Below, piece by piece: positions 40,451 to 51,030 of a DNA stretch of 64,000 bases. The stretch is taken from positions 215,001-279,000 of the forward strand of contig CAUJNA010000196.1 of NCBI GenBank assembly GCA_963377175.1, in the 5' to 3' direction. The translations under genes and the position numbers were made by a program. How positions within the stretch are numbered: the first letter of the stretch is position 1; each line of letters begins with the position of its first letter. The notes below the pieces were generated by a model. That model worked only from the letters and a program-made list of their open reading frames with translations, did no database searches and was not told the origin of the DNA. Source of the DNA: Effrenium voratum (taxonomy: Eukaryota; Sar; Dinophyceae; Suessiales; Symbiodiniaceae).

Positions 40451-40566
40451 CCAATCGGGGAACGCCAATCGGGGAACGATGAATCCAATCGGGGAATGAC
40501 TGTCGGAAATCAATCGTAGAACGTCATGGCGCCAATCGGGGAATGGCCGGGGTCCAATCGGGGATT
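40451..40566. repeat. Five copies of CCAATCGGGGAA next to the element end
   Basis: CCAATCGGGGA occurs near 40451, 40465, 40485, 40532 and 40554, plus a degenerate copy (TCAATCGTAGAAC) between the third and fourth. Each holds a CCAAT. The array lies just upstream of the 5' terminal repeat on the transcribed side and could be part of the element's promoter, or a chance minisatellite. Confidence 0.6.
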
Positions 40567-41580
40567 AATCGTCGACAGGTTTGTTGGCTGTGTCGCTGTC
40601 ATTCAGGTCTCGCCACGTGAGGCCCAACACGTAGCAGCTCCAACATTCTGTTTTTGCAGGCTGCGCTTCTCGTGTCAGCAGCTCACGTCGAACGTGGCTC
40701 ACGAATTCTGAACATTTCCGCTGCTGCTGCGTGTCGCAAAAAACAACTGAGCGCGCTGGCTCTTGAACAGCCCACTGCCTGATTTCCAAGTACATCAAGG
40801 CTCTATGTTCAAGGGTGTTGGGCAGCTTTCATCGAGAACAGATTAGTCTCAGGCAAGGCCGAACCCAAACTCACACAGCGTGCTGAAACTACTAACATAA
40901 TTGACTGCCAAACTAGGGGTTCCTCCTTTGCAACATCCATGCATGGGCTCATCTATTCGACACAGCGGAAAATGCAAGAACAACTGCAGGCTGAAATCCC
41001 CCCCAAGTTCTGCAATGCAGGTTTGTGCACCAAAGCTATGCTACATGATAGTTTGTTTTGGCATTACCTTCAGGATTCCGAACAGCAGTCAGGATTGCTC
41101 TGCGCCTGCCGCTGTGCACTGCGCACTGCTTGGCGAATTTTGGCTATCAACTAGCCGCACTGGTGGCGCAAAAGTCAGCTCAATCTTTAATGCTTTCCTG
41201 GCCAGACTCACGCAAGCTGTGGAACTGTGAGCTCAATCAAAAGGCAAGCCCATTTCTACGGAGCGAGAAGCTTCAACGCTACATGGCGTTCAAAAGGGTA
41301 TGCAACATGCCCCCGCAACCAGCAAAGTAAAACCCAAGTAAAACAGCTGCCATCACCGTCGACTGCAATGTGTAGAGTCTTCATTGCCGCTTGTGCATAT
41401 CTACGAGTTCCCACATGCTGCTGACATGTCGGCTCTGCTTCGCCGGTTCCCGAGCCTGCACATCCGGTCCCACAGAACCTGGCGCGGTTAGCTTTGGGCC
41501 AACTTCAAAAATCTTTTCGCATGTTTAGGCAAGCTGTCGCAACCTCTTGAAATCCACACCAGCTAAGTCCCCCCAAAACG
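40567..41580. other. No gene recognised
   Basis: Reading frames on both strands are short. Nothing protein-like stands out, and no repeat was noticed. Confidence 0.25.
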
Positions 41581-41829
41581 GTGTTCAACGCCAGACCGTC
41601 ACTGCGAAAAGGAAGACTGGGGCGAGACGTGGGCGCGCCTGAATCTTCAAAGCTGAAAGGCCGAGCTCGCTGAAGACTGCGTCGGCAAGATTCCCGCCAA
41701 TGCTCTTCGTGCGGCTCCACGCAGTTGATCGGCGACTCTGCACGCGCTGTGCCCCAGGTCTCAGATGCGCGACTGCCCAAGCAAAGATCAAAGTGATGTA
41801 CAATGCAACAAGAGCACGAAAGACAAATA

Positions 41830-42070
41830 TCACCCATGGACCAGCCGAAGCACGGGACGTTGAAGGTCTCCGCCGGCGTGAGCACCAGGCCCTCGCGCGC
41901 GGTGGCGGGAGCCAAAACAGCCCCGAATCGCTGGATGTAGTCTGCCTGCACGCGGTCACGCACTGTAATGCTGCGCTCAGGTTATCCCTGGCCTCTTTGT
42001 AAACATCGTAGATCCGTCCCAGCACCAGCAACTCATTTGTCTCCGCGTAGGAAGTGGTAGGCTTCTTCAT
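41830..42070 (-). CDS. Candidate exon(s) downstream of the SAP gene
   Basis: Minus-strand text TTSYAETNELLVLGRIYDVY in one frame, then VRDRVQADYIQRFGAVLAPA and TAREGLVLTPAETFNVPCFG in the next. Both look like real protein. The frame change near 41.97 kb lies in GAGCGCAGCATTACAG, which contains two possible acceptors, so an unrecognised splice may explain it. They could be the 3' exons of the SAP/zinc-finger gene or another gene. Family unknown. Confidence 0.35.
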
Positions 42071-42299
42071 GGTTCAGTGGCTGGCCCCTCCTTCCCTACG
42101 GGCACCTAGGATGACAAACGTGTTAGAGCATTGCGGAGGCCAACTTGCACAGAGCACTATTGCAAAGCATGCTTCGCTCGCGGAGAAACGAGGGGCCAAT
42201 CGTCTTCTAGTTTTCCAATGTTCGATGAATCACCCAGCAAGTCTCATTTACCCTCACTGCAAAACGCTGCGCCAAACTTGTCTGCACAGGTCGGCTCGG

Positions 42300-42389
42300 C
42301 CAGCGTCCGTCCTGTTTCTGGACAGCATCCCACAGCGCTTTCTTGGCTGACGGCAAGGTTCTCGCCACTTTCTTTCGGAAAGCGCTGTC
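42300..42389 (-). CDS. Exon following the direct-repeat-bounded intron
   Basis: DSAFRKKVARTLPSAKKALW then DAVQKQDGRW in frame. Its first nine bases (GACAGCGCT) equal the first nine bases of the intron before it, so splicing 42611-42521 to 42389 keeps frame (..TLVAQ|DSAFRKK..). The 3' end is not determined. Confidence 0.45.
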
Positions 42390-42520
42390 CTTGCTGTCGC
42401 TCTGGTCATCTGCCCCCCGCTGACAATGAACGCTGTGCTTGTTTGTGCTATGACCTCTAGCATGGTCAGTTTCACCTTGCACATGCATGCAGGATTCTCT
42501 TTGCTAGTCAGCGCTGTCCT

Positions 42521-42611
42521 GGGCAACCAATGTCCAGAACTCCTCGGCGCAGCTCACTTTCCGGAAAGCAGCGTCGCGCTCCTGCACGTCGAGCTTGAGC
42601 TGCCTGTCCAC
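42521..42611 (-). CDS. Exon of the SAP/zinc-finger gene
   Basis: A GCGCAG acceptor at 42612-42614, then VDRQLKLDVQERDAAFRKVS and CAEEFWTLVAQ, a likely amphipathic helix region. Reading on instead of splicing gives DSAD and a TAG at 42504. The proposed intron 42390-42520 starts GA and ends AG, with an 11-bp direct repeat (AGGACAGCGCT) at both ends. Confidence 0.5.
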
Positions 42612-42669
42612 CTGCGCAGCATGAGAGCGCCATGCTGGCAGAGCTTGCAAAGCTCTGCTGACTTTTCAT

Positions 42670-42795
42670 CAGCAGGCGCAGCCAAGTGACATAGGCTGCG
42701 CACCGCGCACAGCGCTGCCCGTCAGCAGCGCCGTGCCGGTAGCGCCTCCATGACACATCAGCTGACGTCTCGTGGCACACCAGGCACGTCTTTTC
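42670..42795 (-). CDS. Exon with GATA-like zinc finger
   Basis: Starts after a CCGAG acceptor and reads EKTCLVCHETSADVSWRRY, then RHGAADGQRCARCAAYVTWL. The pattern C-x2-C, WRR, then C-x2-C with a following aromatic is that of GATA-type fingers, with 21 rather than 17-18 residues between the pairs. GATA-type fingers bind DNA or protein. It follows the SAP exon in phase (..MACQE|EKTCL..) across a 168-nt GC-AG intron. Downstream text SAELCKLCQHGALML has a further C-x2-C. The 3' boundary is uncertain. Confidence 0.55.
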
Positions 42796-42963
42796 CTCGG
42801 AGAGAGGGGAAGTTGCAGAAGTGGAGACGCTTGCTCATGGAAACTCTCTCTTGCGCGTTGCCACAGGTGCGCCTGGCCAGCAGGATTGTTCGTGTTGTCC
42901 ACACGCGGAGCCGACTGCGGCAAGTGAGGCGGGGACATGCTTCTGTGGCCAGCCGTATCCGGC

Positions 42964-43011
42964 CTCTTGACAGGCCATCCTTTCAATCAGCTCAGCTTTC
43001 TTGCCGTGAGC
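42964..43011 (-). CDS. SAP-domain exon, second half
   Basis: Sixteen codons, AHGKKAELIERMACQE, between a CCCAG acceptor and a GC donor (GAG|GCCGG). GKKAELIERM is the C-terminal helix of a SAP domain and completes the motif begun in 43064-43200. Confidence 0.65.
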
Positions 43012-43063
43012 CTGGGTAACCCTGCTGTGTGAACCAGCGATGTGCAACGCAATGACACATGGC

Positions 43064-43200
43064 CTGCAAGCCCAGAGCCTTGCACTTCTCCCGCAGTACG
43101 GGCACCGTCAGCTTCTGAGCATTGAGTTTTGGCTTCAATGCACTCTCCCATGCAATTTCGCAAGCACGCCTGCAGAGCTGACCTCTCCATTGGCATAGAT
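43064..43200 (-). CDS. SAP-domain exon, first half
   Basis: Reads SLWPRDLCQWRGQLCRRACE, IAWESALKPKLNAQKLTVPV, LREKCKALGLQ, then a GC donor (TTGCAG|GCCATG). KLTVPVLREKCKALGLQ plus AHGKKAELIERM from the next exon gives a full SAP motif (helix-loop-helix DNA/RNA-binding, found in chromatin proteins). The 5' boundary is not determined. Just upstream lies a 250-bp GA tract. Exon order fits one gene running from 46.26 kb to below 42.3 kb, but the join to the first exon at 45.95-46.26 kb is inference. Confidence 0.6.
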
Positions 43201-43286
43201 CCCTTGGCCAGAGAGAATTTACGATGTAATAGCAACAAGGACTGCAATGAGAAAAGCTGCATTCCTATCAGAAAGAGAAGCTAAGA

Positions 43287-43537
<251 letters not shown>

Positions 43538-43857
43538 GGAAGTGGCGAAAGAGAAGGGGCTGATGTGATCTAAGGCGGAACAAGCCACAGAAAGAAGCTT
43601 TCAAGTGCCGCAGCGTCAGGAACATCAACGTGGGGACAAGCAATTTGTTGCTGATCAGCCTGCTTCCTGTCGTCAGCCGGCTCTTTGTCTTCCTGCGGCG
43701 TCGCAACAAGCAGCATTTAGGCGATTGTCTTGGCATCTGGCTTGTGAAAATGGTTGACAGATGATGCACGGAGCACGGAAAGGAAAGTTAACCGATTTTT
43801 CTAGGAACACTTGCAAACAAGGATGGTGCAAGGACGATGACGAAGACGGAGGAGAAT

Positions 43858-44870
43858 TGACGTAGCATGCGGAGTGACGGAGGATCGACGGGGAAATGAC
43901 GCAGAGTTGACGGAGGATTGACGGAGGATTGACGGAGATTTGACGGAGAATTGCCGGAGGATTGACGGAGGATCGACGGAGAATTGACGCAGAGTTGACG
44001 GAGAATTGACGGAGCGTTGACGGAGAATCGACGGAGCATTGACGGAGGATTGACGGAAAACTGGCGGAGAATTGACGGAGAGTTGACGGAGAAGTGACAC
44101 TATAGGAAACATGATGGACCACTGTCCGGGGATATTGAAAAATTCGGAGAATTTTCGGGATTTCCCGGACGACGGAGCACTCACAGTCAGCCGGCGGAGA
44201 AATGACGGAGAATTGACGCAGAAGCGACGGAGAATTGACGGAGGATTGACGGATGGACGGAGGATTGACGGAGGATCGACGGCAAAGCGACGGAGGTTTG
44301 ACGGAGAATTGCCGGAGAATTGAAGGAGGATCGACGCAGAATTGACGCCCGGGAATATTGAAAAATTCGGAGAATTTTCGGGATTTCCCGGACTGCGGAG
44401 CACTCGCGGTCAGCCAGCGGAGGAATGACGGAGAATTGACGCCGAAGCGACGGAGAACTGACGCAGGATTGACGGATTGACGGAGGATTGACGGAGGATT
44501 GACGGCAAAGTGACGGAGATCTGACGGAGAATTGCCGGAGAATTGACGGAGGATCGACGGAGAACTGACGCAGAGCTGACGGAGAATTGACGGAGCGTTG
44601 ACGGAGAATCGACGGAGCATTGACGGAGGATTGACGGAAAACTGACGGAGAATTGACGGAGAGTTGACGGAGAAGCGACACGGATGATTGAAGGGGAAGA
44701 GATAGGAAAAATGATGGACCACTGTCCGGGGATATTGAAAAATTCGGAGAATTTTCGGGATTTCCCGGACAACGGAGGGTAGACGGAGAACTGGCGGAGA
44801 ATTGATGGAGGAAAGACGGAGAATCAAGACAGATTGACGGAAAATTGATGGAGGATCGACAGGGCCCGTT
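43858..44870. repeat. 11-bp minisatellite with embedded 45-bp unit
   Basis: Tandem copies of ATTGACGGAGR (11 bp) with many single-base variants over 1 kb. Three times (near 44128-44172, 44347-44396 and 44728-44771) the array is broken by the same unit containing ATTGAAAAATTCGGAGAATT and GGATTTCCCGGAC. In two of them it is preceded by GATGGACCACTGTCCGGGGA. Because 11 is not a multiple of 3, three units make 33 bp and the minus strand reads an 11-residue SVNSPSILRQF repeat for up to 384 codons; I regard this as non-coding. Confidence 0.9.
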
Positions 44871-45157
44871 GCTCGTGGGAAACTTCTGCGTCAGCAAGCG
44901 GTGCTGGCAGGCCAGGCCTCACGCTTCCTTTTCTGCGCTCGCGCCTGCACCATCACGAGTCATCATGTCACAGACTACCTCAACATCACCACTCAGGGGA
45001 TCGCCTTTGGCTTGGACTTAGCTTTTGCTGCAGGAGAGCCGGCACGCCGCGACAGACTGCTCAAGCCCTCAGCCCCGAAGGCCTGGTTGCCAGCTACTCT
45101 ATTGGACGCACTCTCTCCTTCCTTCGCCTTTGGCCTCTAAGCTGCGTGATGGGCGTG

Positions 45158-45345
45158 TCAGCATATGGTAGCCTCTTGCTCTGCATCATCTTCAGCGCCC
45201 CCCTCATCCTTTTCCTCGGCAGCTGGGCTGCGCGCGCAAGCACCTCTGAAAACGTCATCGGCGCTGTAAGCACTGGGCAGCATCTGACCTTTCTCCGACC
45301 CCAGCATCATCCTCAGCGTCCGGGACACTGGCCGTGCGTGACTGG
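45158..45345 (-). CDS. Acidic candidate exon(s)
   Basis: Minus-strand text SADDVFRGACARSPAAEEKD and EGGAEDDAEQEATIC (to a TGA at 45158), with VPDAEDDAGVGERSDAAQCL just upstream. Strongly acidic, likely disordered. It lies between the 46.26-kb first exon and the SAP exons and could belong to the same gene. Confidence 0.3.
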
Positions 45346-45444
45346 CAGCGCAAGGTCCTGACAGCCTCTGACATGGCAGGCTGCGTCAATTCCTGCGCAG
45401 CAGTCCAGGAACAAGACTTCTTGCGCTGGGGGGGCAGAACAGGG

Positions 45445-45545
45445 CATCATGTGGCAACCTAGCTGGCTTGGCTGGCTGGCTGGGCATGGCTGGGTGCTGG
45501 CTGGCTGGCTGATTCTGCCGGTCTGGCTTGGTTGGTTGGCTGGTT
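45445..45545. repeat. GGCTGGCT-type low-complexity tract
   Basis: Imperfect TGGCTGGC/TTGGC units across about 100 bp. Confidence 0.8.
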
Positions 45546-45944
45546 GGGCATCGATGATCAGAAGAAGCACCGCAGTGAATGGGGCTCCATATGTTTTCTT
45601 TTGGGGAGACCCCGTTTGACGTTTCCCTTGAAGGCAAACTAGATAAAAGTGGTAGCTTTGATGGCCCGTCAGGACAGAAAAGAGCGCAGCCAAGACAAAA
45701 GCGGGGATAGAAAGATTTCTCAGCTGCGAGGACACAAAATTGCAGACGCAATGAAGCGCATCCTGTGGCTGTGGCGATCATGCCGACTCTGTATGTTGCA
45801 AAGCCGTAAGCTTCTCACAGCGGGCCGCATACACGAGAAAGAAAACTGTCTGGCGCACCTAGCTTCTTTCCAAGCTCCGCGGAGCTGCTGCCCTAGCAGC
45901 GCAGAGTTAGGACGACGGAGGCATTCCCGAGCTGCAATGAAATG

Positions 45945-46259
45945 AACCAAACAAGTGTACAAATCCTTCACTGCCTCGTCAGAAGCCACGAAATAACACC
46001 GTTGGCGAGAAACGCCCGTTGCCCCCTCAGCGCACATTTTCTGCAAATCAGCTACCGAGAATTCCTGAAAAGCACGAAAAGCTCGCAAGCGTGCCATCGT
46101 GGCGCCAGAATCTAAGCATGTTAGAAGCTGATCATATGGCGTATTGTATCGCACCGCCTGAGCTGCGGCAACCTCAGCGTGTTCTGGCCCTTGAGTTCTT
46201 TGGCGCTGGGAGTCGGTATCGGCGCCAGCCCTTGACGCGGCAGGCCTCTTTTTTGCCAT
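45945..46259 (-). CDS. First exon of an unidentified gene (MAKKRPAAS start)
   Basis: The Met at 46259 begins MAKKRPAASRAGADTDSQRQ, a Lys/Arg/Ala-rich start common for nuclear proteins. It is followed by protein-like text ATMARLRAFRAFQEFSVADL, QKMCAEGATGVSRQRCYFVA and SDEAVKDLYTCLVHFIAA. A GC donor is possible at GACGAG|GCAGTG, or the exon may continue to about 45850. Orientation and position suggest the 5' end of the SAP/zinc-finger gene; this link is not proven. Confidence 0.45.
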
Positions 46260-46671
46260 AGCGCCAGCCAGCAGCCAGAAGCAACACACGACCCTCACTC
46301 GAACCAAGCACTTCCACAGGCACGCGTCTGGCAAAACACCGACCACAAAGACTTGGCTGTTCACAGTCGGGAATAAGGGAGTAAGACCCAACAAACATCT
46401 ACAGTTGGGAAGCCAATTGGGAATAGTTGGCGGTTTCATTCCCTTATTCCGTACTGAGGACAGCCAAGACAATCTGGGCGCATTGAATATGTCTCCGCCA
46501 AAAGCAAATACTGCAGAAGCGTTTTTGAAAGAACTTTTTATGGGACACCCCTTTTCTAGAGTCGTGTTCCGTTTTTTGGGCTCCCTCCAACAAGTTCCCC
46601 CGCCCAATAAAGTGAAAGGTAGTTCGAAGCAGTGAGATTTGCTCTTTTCACTGGCTTTTTGGTTGTTTCAG

Positions 46672-46787
46672 AGCCTTTTTATCAATGTACCATGTGTCGA
46701 ATGACTGCACAAATGACTTGAAGGGCCTTGGGCCAAACATGTCAGCGGAGTGTGTGAATAGGTCAATGTGTAACCAAAAGCAACACA
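46672..46787 (-). mobile_element. Solo fragment of the composite element's 3' UTR
   Basis: 116 bp matching 28263-28378 with three substitutions, both ends abrupt. No other part of the element is next to it, so it is either a truncated insertion or a smaller repeat that both places carry. Confidence 0.75.
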
Positions 46788-46828
46788 GGGGGGGGCCCTT
46801 GACAACCATTACATTTCGGCGAGCAAAA

Positions 46829-46985
46829 CGGTATCTGACCAGTACCTTGGTTGCTGTTTTACAGGACCCCGCTGCAAGAAGTGGTTCAAGTTGTGGGTGA
46901 AAAATTCGGGAAACCAACTTGGTCTTGGCTCAACCAAAAAGTTAAGGATCCAGCCGAATAGCAATCAAGTCTAGGGGTAGGGTCC
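46829..46985. repeat. Dispersed repeat, partner at 57273-57412
   Basis: CGGTATCTGACYAGT, then GACCCC.CTGCAA.AAG, TTGTGGGT and a closing ACGGTCC/AGGGTCC appear in the same order in both places. Diverged, ~150 bp. Confidence 0.45.
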
Positions 46986-47882
46986 ATCTGCTTGGTGGCT
47001 TGGGCGGGTGGGAAGTTGGGAGGGTTTCCCATTTGCCTCTTTGCCTCAACAAAGGCAATCGAGGCTAGGGAGTCACCCAAAGGACCCCCCGAACCAAAAC
47101 TGCTGGCTTTCCCTTCTTGGTCCTCCTGTGCCTTGGGCGGAAACAGGCGGCAGGGAAGGCAATCCCAAAACAGGTGGCGTCCATTTGGCTTAACATGGCG
47201 GGCCCTCACATCCTGCGGTTCGAGTGTGGGAGTGTGCCACGTTGAAGTTCGTAGCCGAGATTGGTCTCTGGCCATGCCAATGCCCCCCTCAAAATTTAGA
47301 TTTGGCTTCCGATTAGAGTAAACCCAAACAGGGGCACATACACATCTTTGGGAGAGACTTGATAATCAACATACCGCCACCCCAGCATGAGATAACTGCC
47401 GTGCAGAAGCCAAGTTAAGCAATTCACACACATCGCAATTCACCAAACCCACGCCATTTCCTTGCTTGCCGACTTCCAGTTGCCCACGTGCACCAGAGAG
47501 GCGCCCAGCTACGCAACCAACCAGGGGCCATGCCCATGAGCCTTCCCAAAAGGAGCTTGCAATGTGCTTGCAAACCTTGCAGTTTGCACAAAGCTTCTGT
47601 CCGATTGGCTATGAATACGGATTGGCAACCCTTTGGACGGCTTTTTTGGAGGTTGAGGTCCACCAACCATTCAAGATGCGGGCCCAAACCTCACAGACCG
47701 CCACCTTTCCTTTCCAAAAGTGAACCAACCCAAAAAAATCCACCCTCAAAAAAGGGGGCCGACGGGGGCAATTGCGTGGCAACCAAAAAGGGAAAACCCC
47801 CCGCTTCGTTAAACTAAAAACAAAACAAAAAGATTGGGGCGGGTCGCGGCCGGCCCCTCCCCCAACCAGACCTTCAGCTCCA
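46986..47882. other. No gene recognised
   Basis: Frames on both strands are open in places (for example 47424-47687 minus), but the text is not convincing. No known repeat. Confidence 0.2.
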
Positions 47883-48325
47883 CGCCTTCACCTCCAGCTC
47901 CCGCTGCAAGGCCTCCAGGCCCTCCAGGCTCGGACCTGAAACGAAAACTTGGTCCCATGTCTCGGACCATTCCTTCGCGGCTTCGCGATGAAAACGGGGG
48001 GGGGGGGAGAAAAACAAAAAACAACAAAAAACGGCCGCCAGAAAAGTGGAAACAAACCCAAGCGGGGTTCTTGGCAGTCAGCAACACAATGCCACGTGGC
48101 ACGTGTGTCCTACCATTTTCTGAGACCCTGGGCCTCGCCATTCCACACACGCCATCTGCGGCTTCAGCTCTCGGCAACGCCGGCAACAGCCCGGCCTTCC
48201 GGCGGATCGATCTCTGGCGCCGGCGCCGGCCGGGGCGGCGCCGCCGCTTTGGGCGCCGGGCTGGGCGCCGGGCTGGGCGCGGGCTCGGTATCAGCAGGGT
48301 CTGCGAAGGGGTCCCAGTCCGCCAT
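47883..48325 (-). CDS. Two candidate exons: DPF-rich N-terminus and coiled segment
   Basis: The Met at 48325 starts MADWDPFADPADTEPAPSPA, then a Pro/Ala-rich stretch to EIDPPEGRAVAG, with a stop at 48164 unless spliced earlier. Further on, after a TTTCAG acceptor at 47936-47938, PSLEGLEALQRELEVKA reads like a coiled coil. DPF/NPF-type N-termini followed by a coiled coil occur in SCAMP secretory-carrier membrane proteins, so that family is a possibility. No membrane exons were found, so the call stays open. Confidence 0.3.
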
Positions 48326-48329
48326 GGCG

Positions 48330-49055
48330 GGTCAAGATGTGTCTTCCTTCTCTTCGGACTTCTGTGTGCTCTTCGGATGCAATTGGCAGATTAAGCGAGT
48401 CACACAATCCAATCTGGTATTAAAGTAGTCAGGACCCAGAACCATGTTAAGAACTAAGAAGGCGGCTGCACCCAAGTATGGCTGGGCTTGGCCCTCACTA
48501 CCCTCCAAACAAGGGTTCTGATTGTGGCCAAAGTGATTTTCCAGGCTTTGACAGCTTCGCGTCTCGTCAATCTACACTGACCACAAACAAACCTTGGCGA
48601 CTTCAAAACAATAGCAGCTCAATGGCGAAGACCACCCCCAATTGCGACTCACCCGCGAAGAAATGTCAACCAAGCACATCCCGGGGTCATTATTTTGACG
48701 GTTTCTGGGGGTTATCAAAGTCAGAAAATGGGGTTGTTTCCCTTTAACCCACCACTTAGGGGGTGACCTAGATCATGGTAAACTAGTGAGGCCAAACATC
48801 GCAGGAGCCGAGCGATGTCGCTCGGAAAGCACGCGTTCATGTTGTCCAACTGCCGAAGCTTCGGCTGCTGGCCTCTTAGTGTGGTGCTTTACCTTTGCCC
48901 AGTGGCAATCAAAAAGCCAAGCGGCTGCAGAGCTAGCAGTCAAAACCAGGCAACAGCTTGGACAGGTTTCGATGTGTTTGTGGATCGTGCCTGAGGCAGT
49001 CAGGGTAAGCTGCTAAAGTCCAAGACCACCCCCTTCAATCGCTGGTAGGAGCTTT
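48330..49055. other. No gene recognised
   Basis: Intergenic. It contains a GGTTATCAAAG..GGGGTTGTTTCCC stretch (48705-48760) resembling the AGGGAAACC-type repeats elsewhere. No exon-like text. Confidence 0.2.
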
Positions 49056-49059
49056 GTTA

Positions 49060-49120
49060 TTTGGCCATGGGTCAAAATCCAAATCGTACCCCCAGTTAAC
49101 ATCCCAATCCAACCACTAAA
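49060..49120. repeat. Partial copy of the 1070-1261 repeat
   Basis: GGCCATGGGTCAAAATCC, then AATCG.ACCCCCAGT.AACATCC and AATCCAACCAC, as at 1071-1135. The right half is missing. Confidence 0.6.
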
Positions 49121-49379
49121 ATAGACTACAATGAGTGGTGCGCCTACCCCAAAATGAGATCATCGCCTGGACCTGGCTTGGCCTACTCCTTGTCGCATTT
49201 GGCCTGCTGTCAGAAGCCTAGTTTATCGGCATGTTCTGGAGGGGGGATATTTTCCAAGCCTGTCTTGGACAATGCTCCATGTCACTACAACATGGCAAAG
49301 GCGCCGCCCCTCCGGCGGGAAAGTTGCAACCGGCAAGCTTTGGTGGCGCAGCCGCTGACATGATGAACAATGATGCCTC

Positions 49380-49513
49380 AAAAAAAAAAAAAAAACACAC
49401 ACAAACGAACAAACAAACAAACAAACAAACAAACCAGCCAGCAAGCAACAAAAACAAAACAAAACAAAAAAGCACGCAAGCAAGCAAACAAAACAACATC
49501 AAATCAAACAAAC

Positions 49514-49547
<34 letters not shown>

Positions 49548-49770
49548 CGCACGCAAGCAAGCAAGCAAGCAAACAAACCAGGCCAATCCAGACCCAACCA
49601 AACCAAACCAAACACACAAACGAACGAAAAAGCACACAACACGTAGACACAAACACACGTACACACACGAAAACATCACATACACAAGTACACACACACA
49701 TACACATACACATACACATACACCCGTGCACAAGTACACACACATACACACATCACACACTCGCGCACAT
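49380..49770. repeat. AAAC / AAGC / ACAC compound tract
   Basis: An A run, then ACAA, AACA, AAGC, ACGA and ACACAT units succeed one another, almost without T on the plus strand. Open frames here are compositional. Confidence 0.92.
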
Positions 49771-51030
49771 TCTCACGGCCATGGAGCCTCCCGAAGCGTC
49801 TGCCTTGGACTGGCCAGGTGGGCTCGCCTTTTCACCACAGCAATTCGCTGCGTGCGCACCAGGAGTCTGCTTCGCTGTCCTGGCGATGCGAAATCGGAAA
49901 TCGGATCTCTCAACTTTTCTGCTGGTAAGTGTACTTTTCTCTTGGAAAGGGGCTTTGTGCACTTCCATGTTCGTTGGTGGGAGTGTACAATGTGCAGAGA
50001 CACCTGTAGAAAGACAACTTTTTCCTCTTGGAAAGGAAAAAGAAGTGCACGTCCATGCTTTGCGCCGTGGCCAAATCTTTGTATGAGAATGGGTTGGTCT
50101 TGCGGATGCGTGCAACCAACAAGCTGGACCATGACGAACACCATATGTCATCTTGCCACCATCCTGATTCTTCCGTTGGTAAGGCAGCTGCGATGGCATA
50201 CCGGTCAAAGCCCAACCAGCGAAGATTTACCTGCTGCCTCAAACTCCAAAGGCCCATGATCAGTCGGCTGGCTTTCATCCACAAGCCATCGGCCTGGCTA
50301 GGAAGAGCCATAGAAGGCCTTTGCCGGCCTCAACCCCAAAGCAAAACCAGCGGCCGGCAAGGGGCACGCCCGAGGTCGGGCTTTCTGTTGAGATCCCGAG
50401 GGCCCCAAAACCAAGCGGGCGCAAACCCAAATGACTGCCGTTGAATGCCGCCCTTGCCATAGCTGGAGTTCCAACGTCTCTCACGGCCTTTTTTTGCCTG
50501 TCGCACCACGTCGGACGTGCACTGCACGACTGAAAAGCTCGCGGAAGGCCGGGAGCTTCGGGAGAAGGCCCAGGGGAACGAACTGAAATCTGGTCGGGAG
50601 ACTCTGAGGGACTGTGACAAGTTTTCAGGCTACGTTCCCCTGGGCGAGCCTGAAGAGAGCCAAGTTGAGAGCTCGAGAGCCCCGCTCCCTTCGAATCCGA
50701 ATTAAGCCTTCACATTTCCCTGTGCCCTCAGGGAAATGCAGCCCTGCGCGAGCCCCCAAGCGATTTGCGATTGACCACTGCCCCTATGCCGTAAGAAGAG
50801 CACAAAGGCCCCTCCAGAGCCAAAGCAGATGACCAACCGGACAATTCCTTATTCACAAGATCATCTACTGACACCCACGGGTACCCCATAGGCCAAAGCA
50901 CCAGCATCTCACTTGCCGCGCCCCTTTGGGAAAGAGCGCCTCCAGCGCCTCCCGCGCTTTTCGCGCGCGCGACCCTCGCGCTCGCGCGCGCCAGCGCCGC
51001 GAGGCGTCGCACTGGCCACCCCTTGGCCAG
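49771..51030. other. No gene recognised downstream of CKS1-B
   Basis: Both strands have open frames near 49910-50450 without recognisable motifs. 50930-51020 is very GC-rich (CGCGCG-type). It lies 3' of the CKS1 pair. Confidence 0.2.

Noticed and set aside
43673..44897. 384-codon minus ORF with SVNSPSILRQF repeats
   Set aside because: An 11-bp minisatellite gives an 11-residue repeat in any frame. Parallel ORFs exist in other minus frames with the same text, and nothing unique precedes it.
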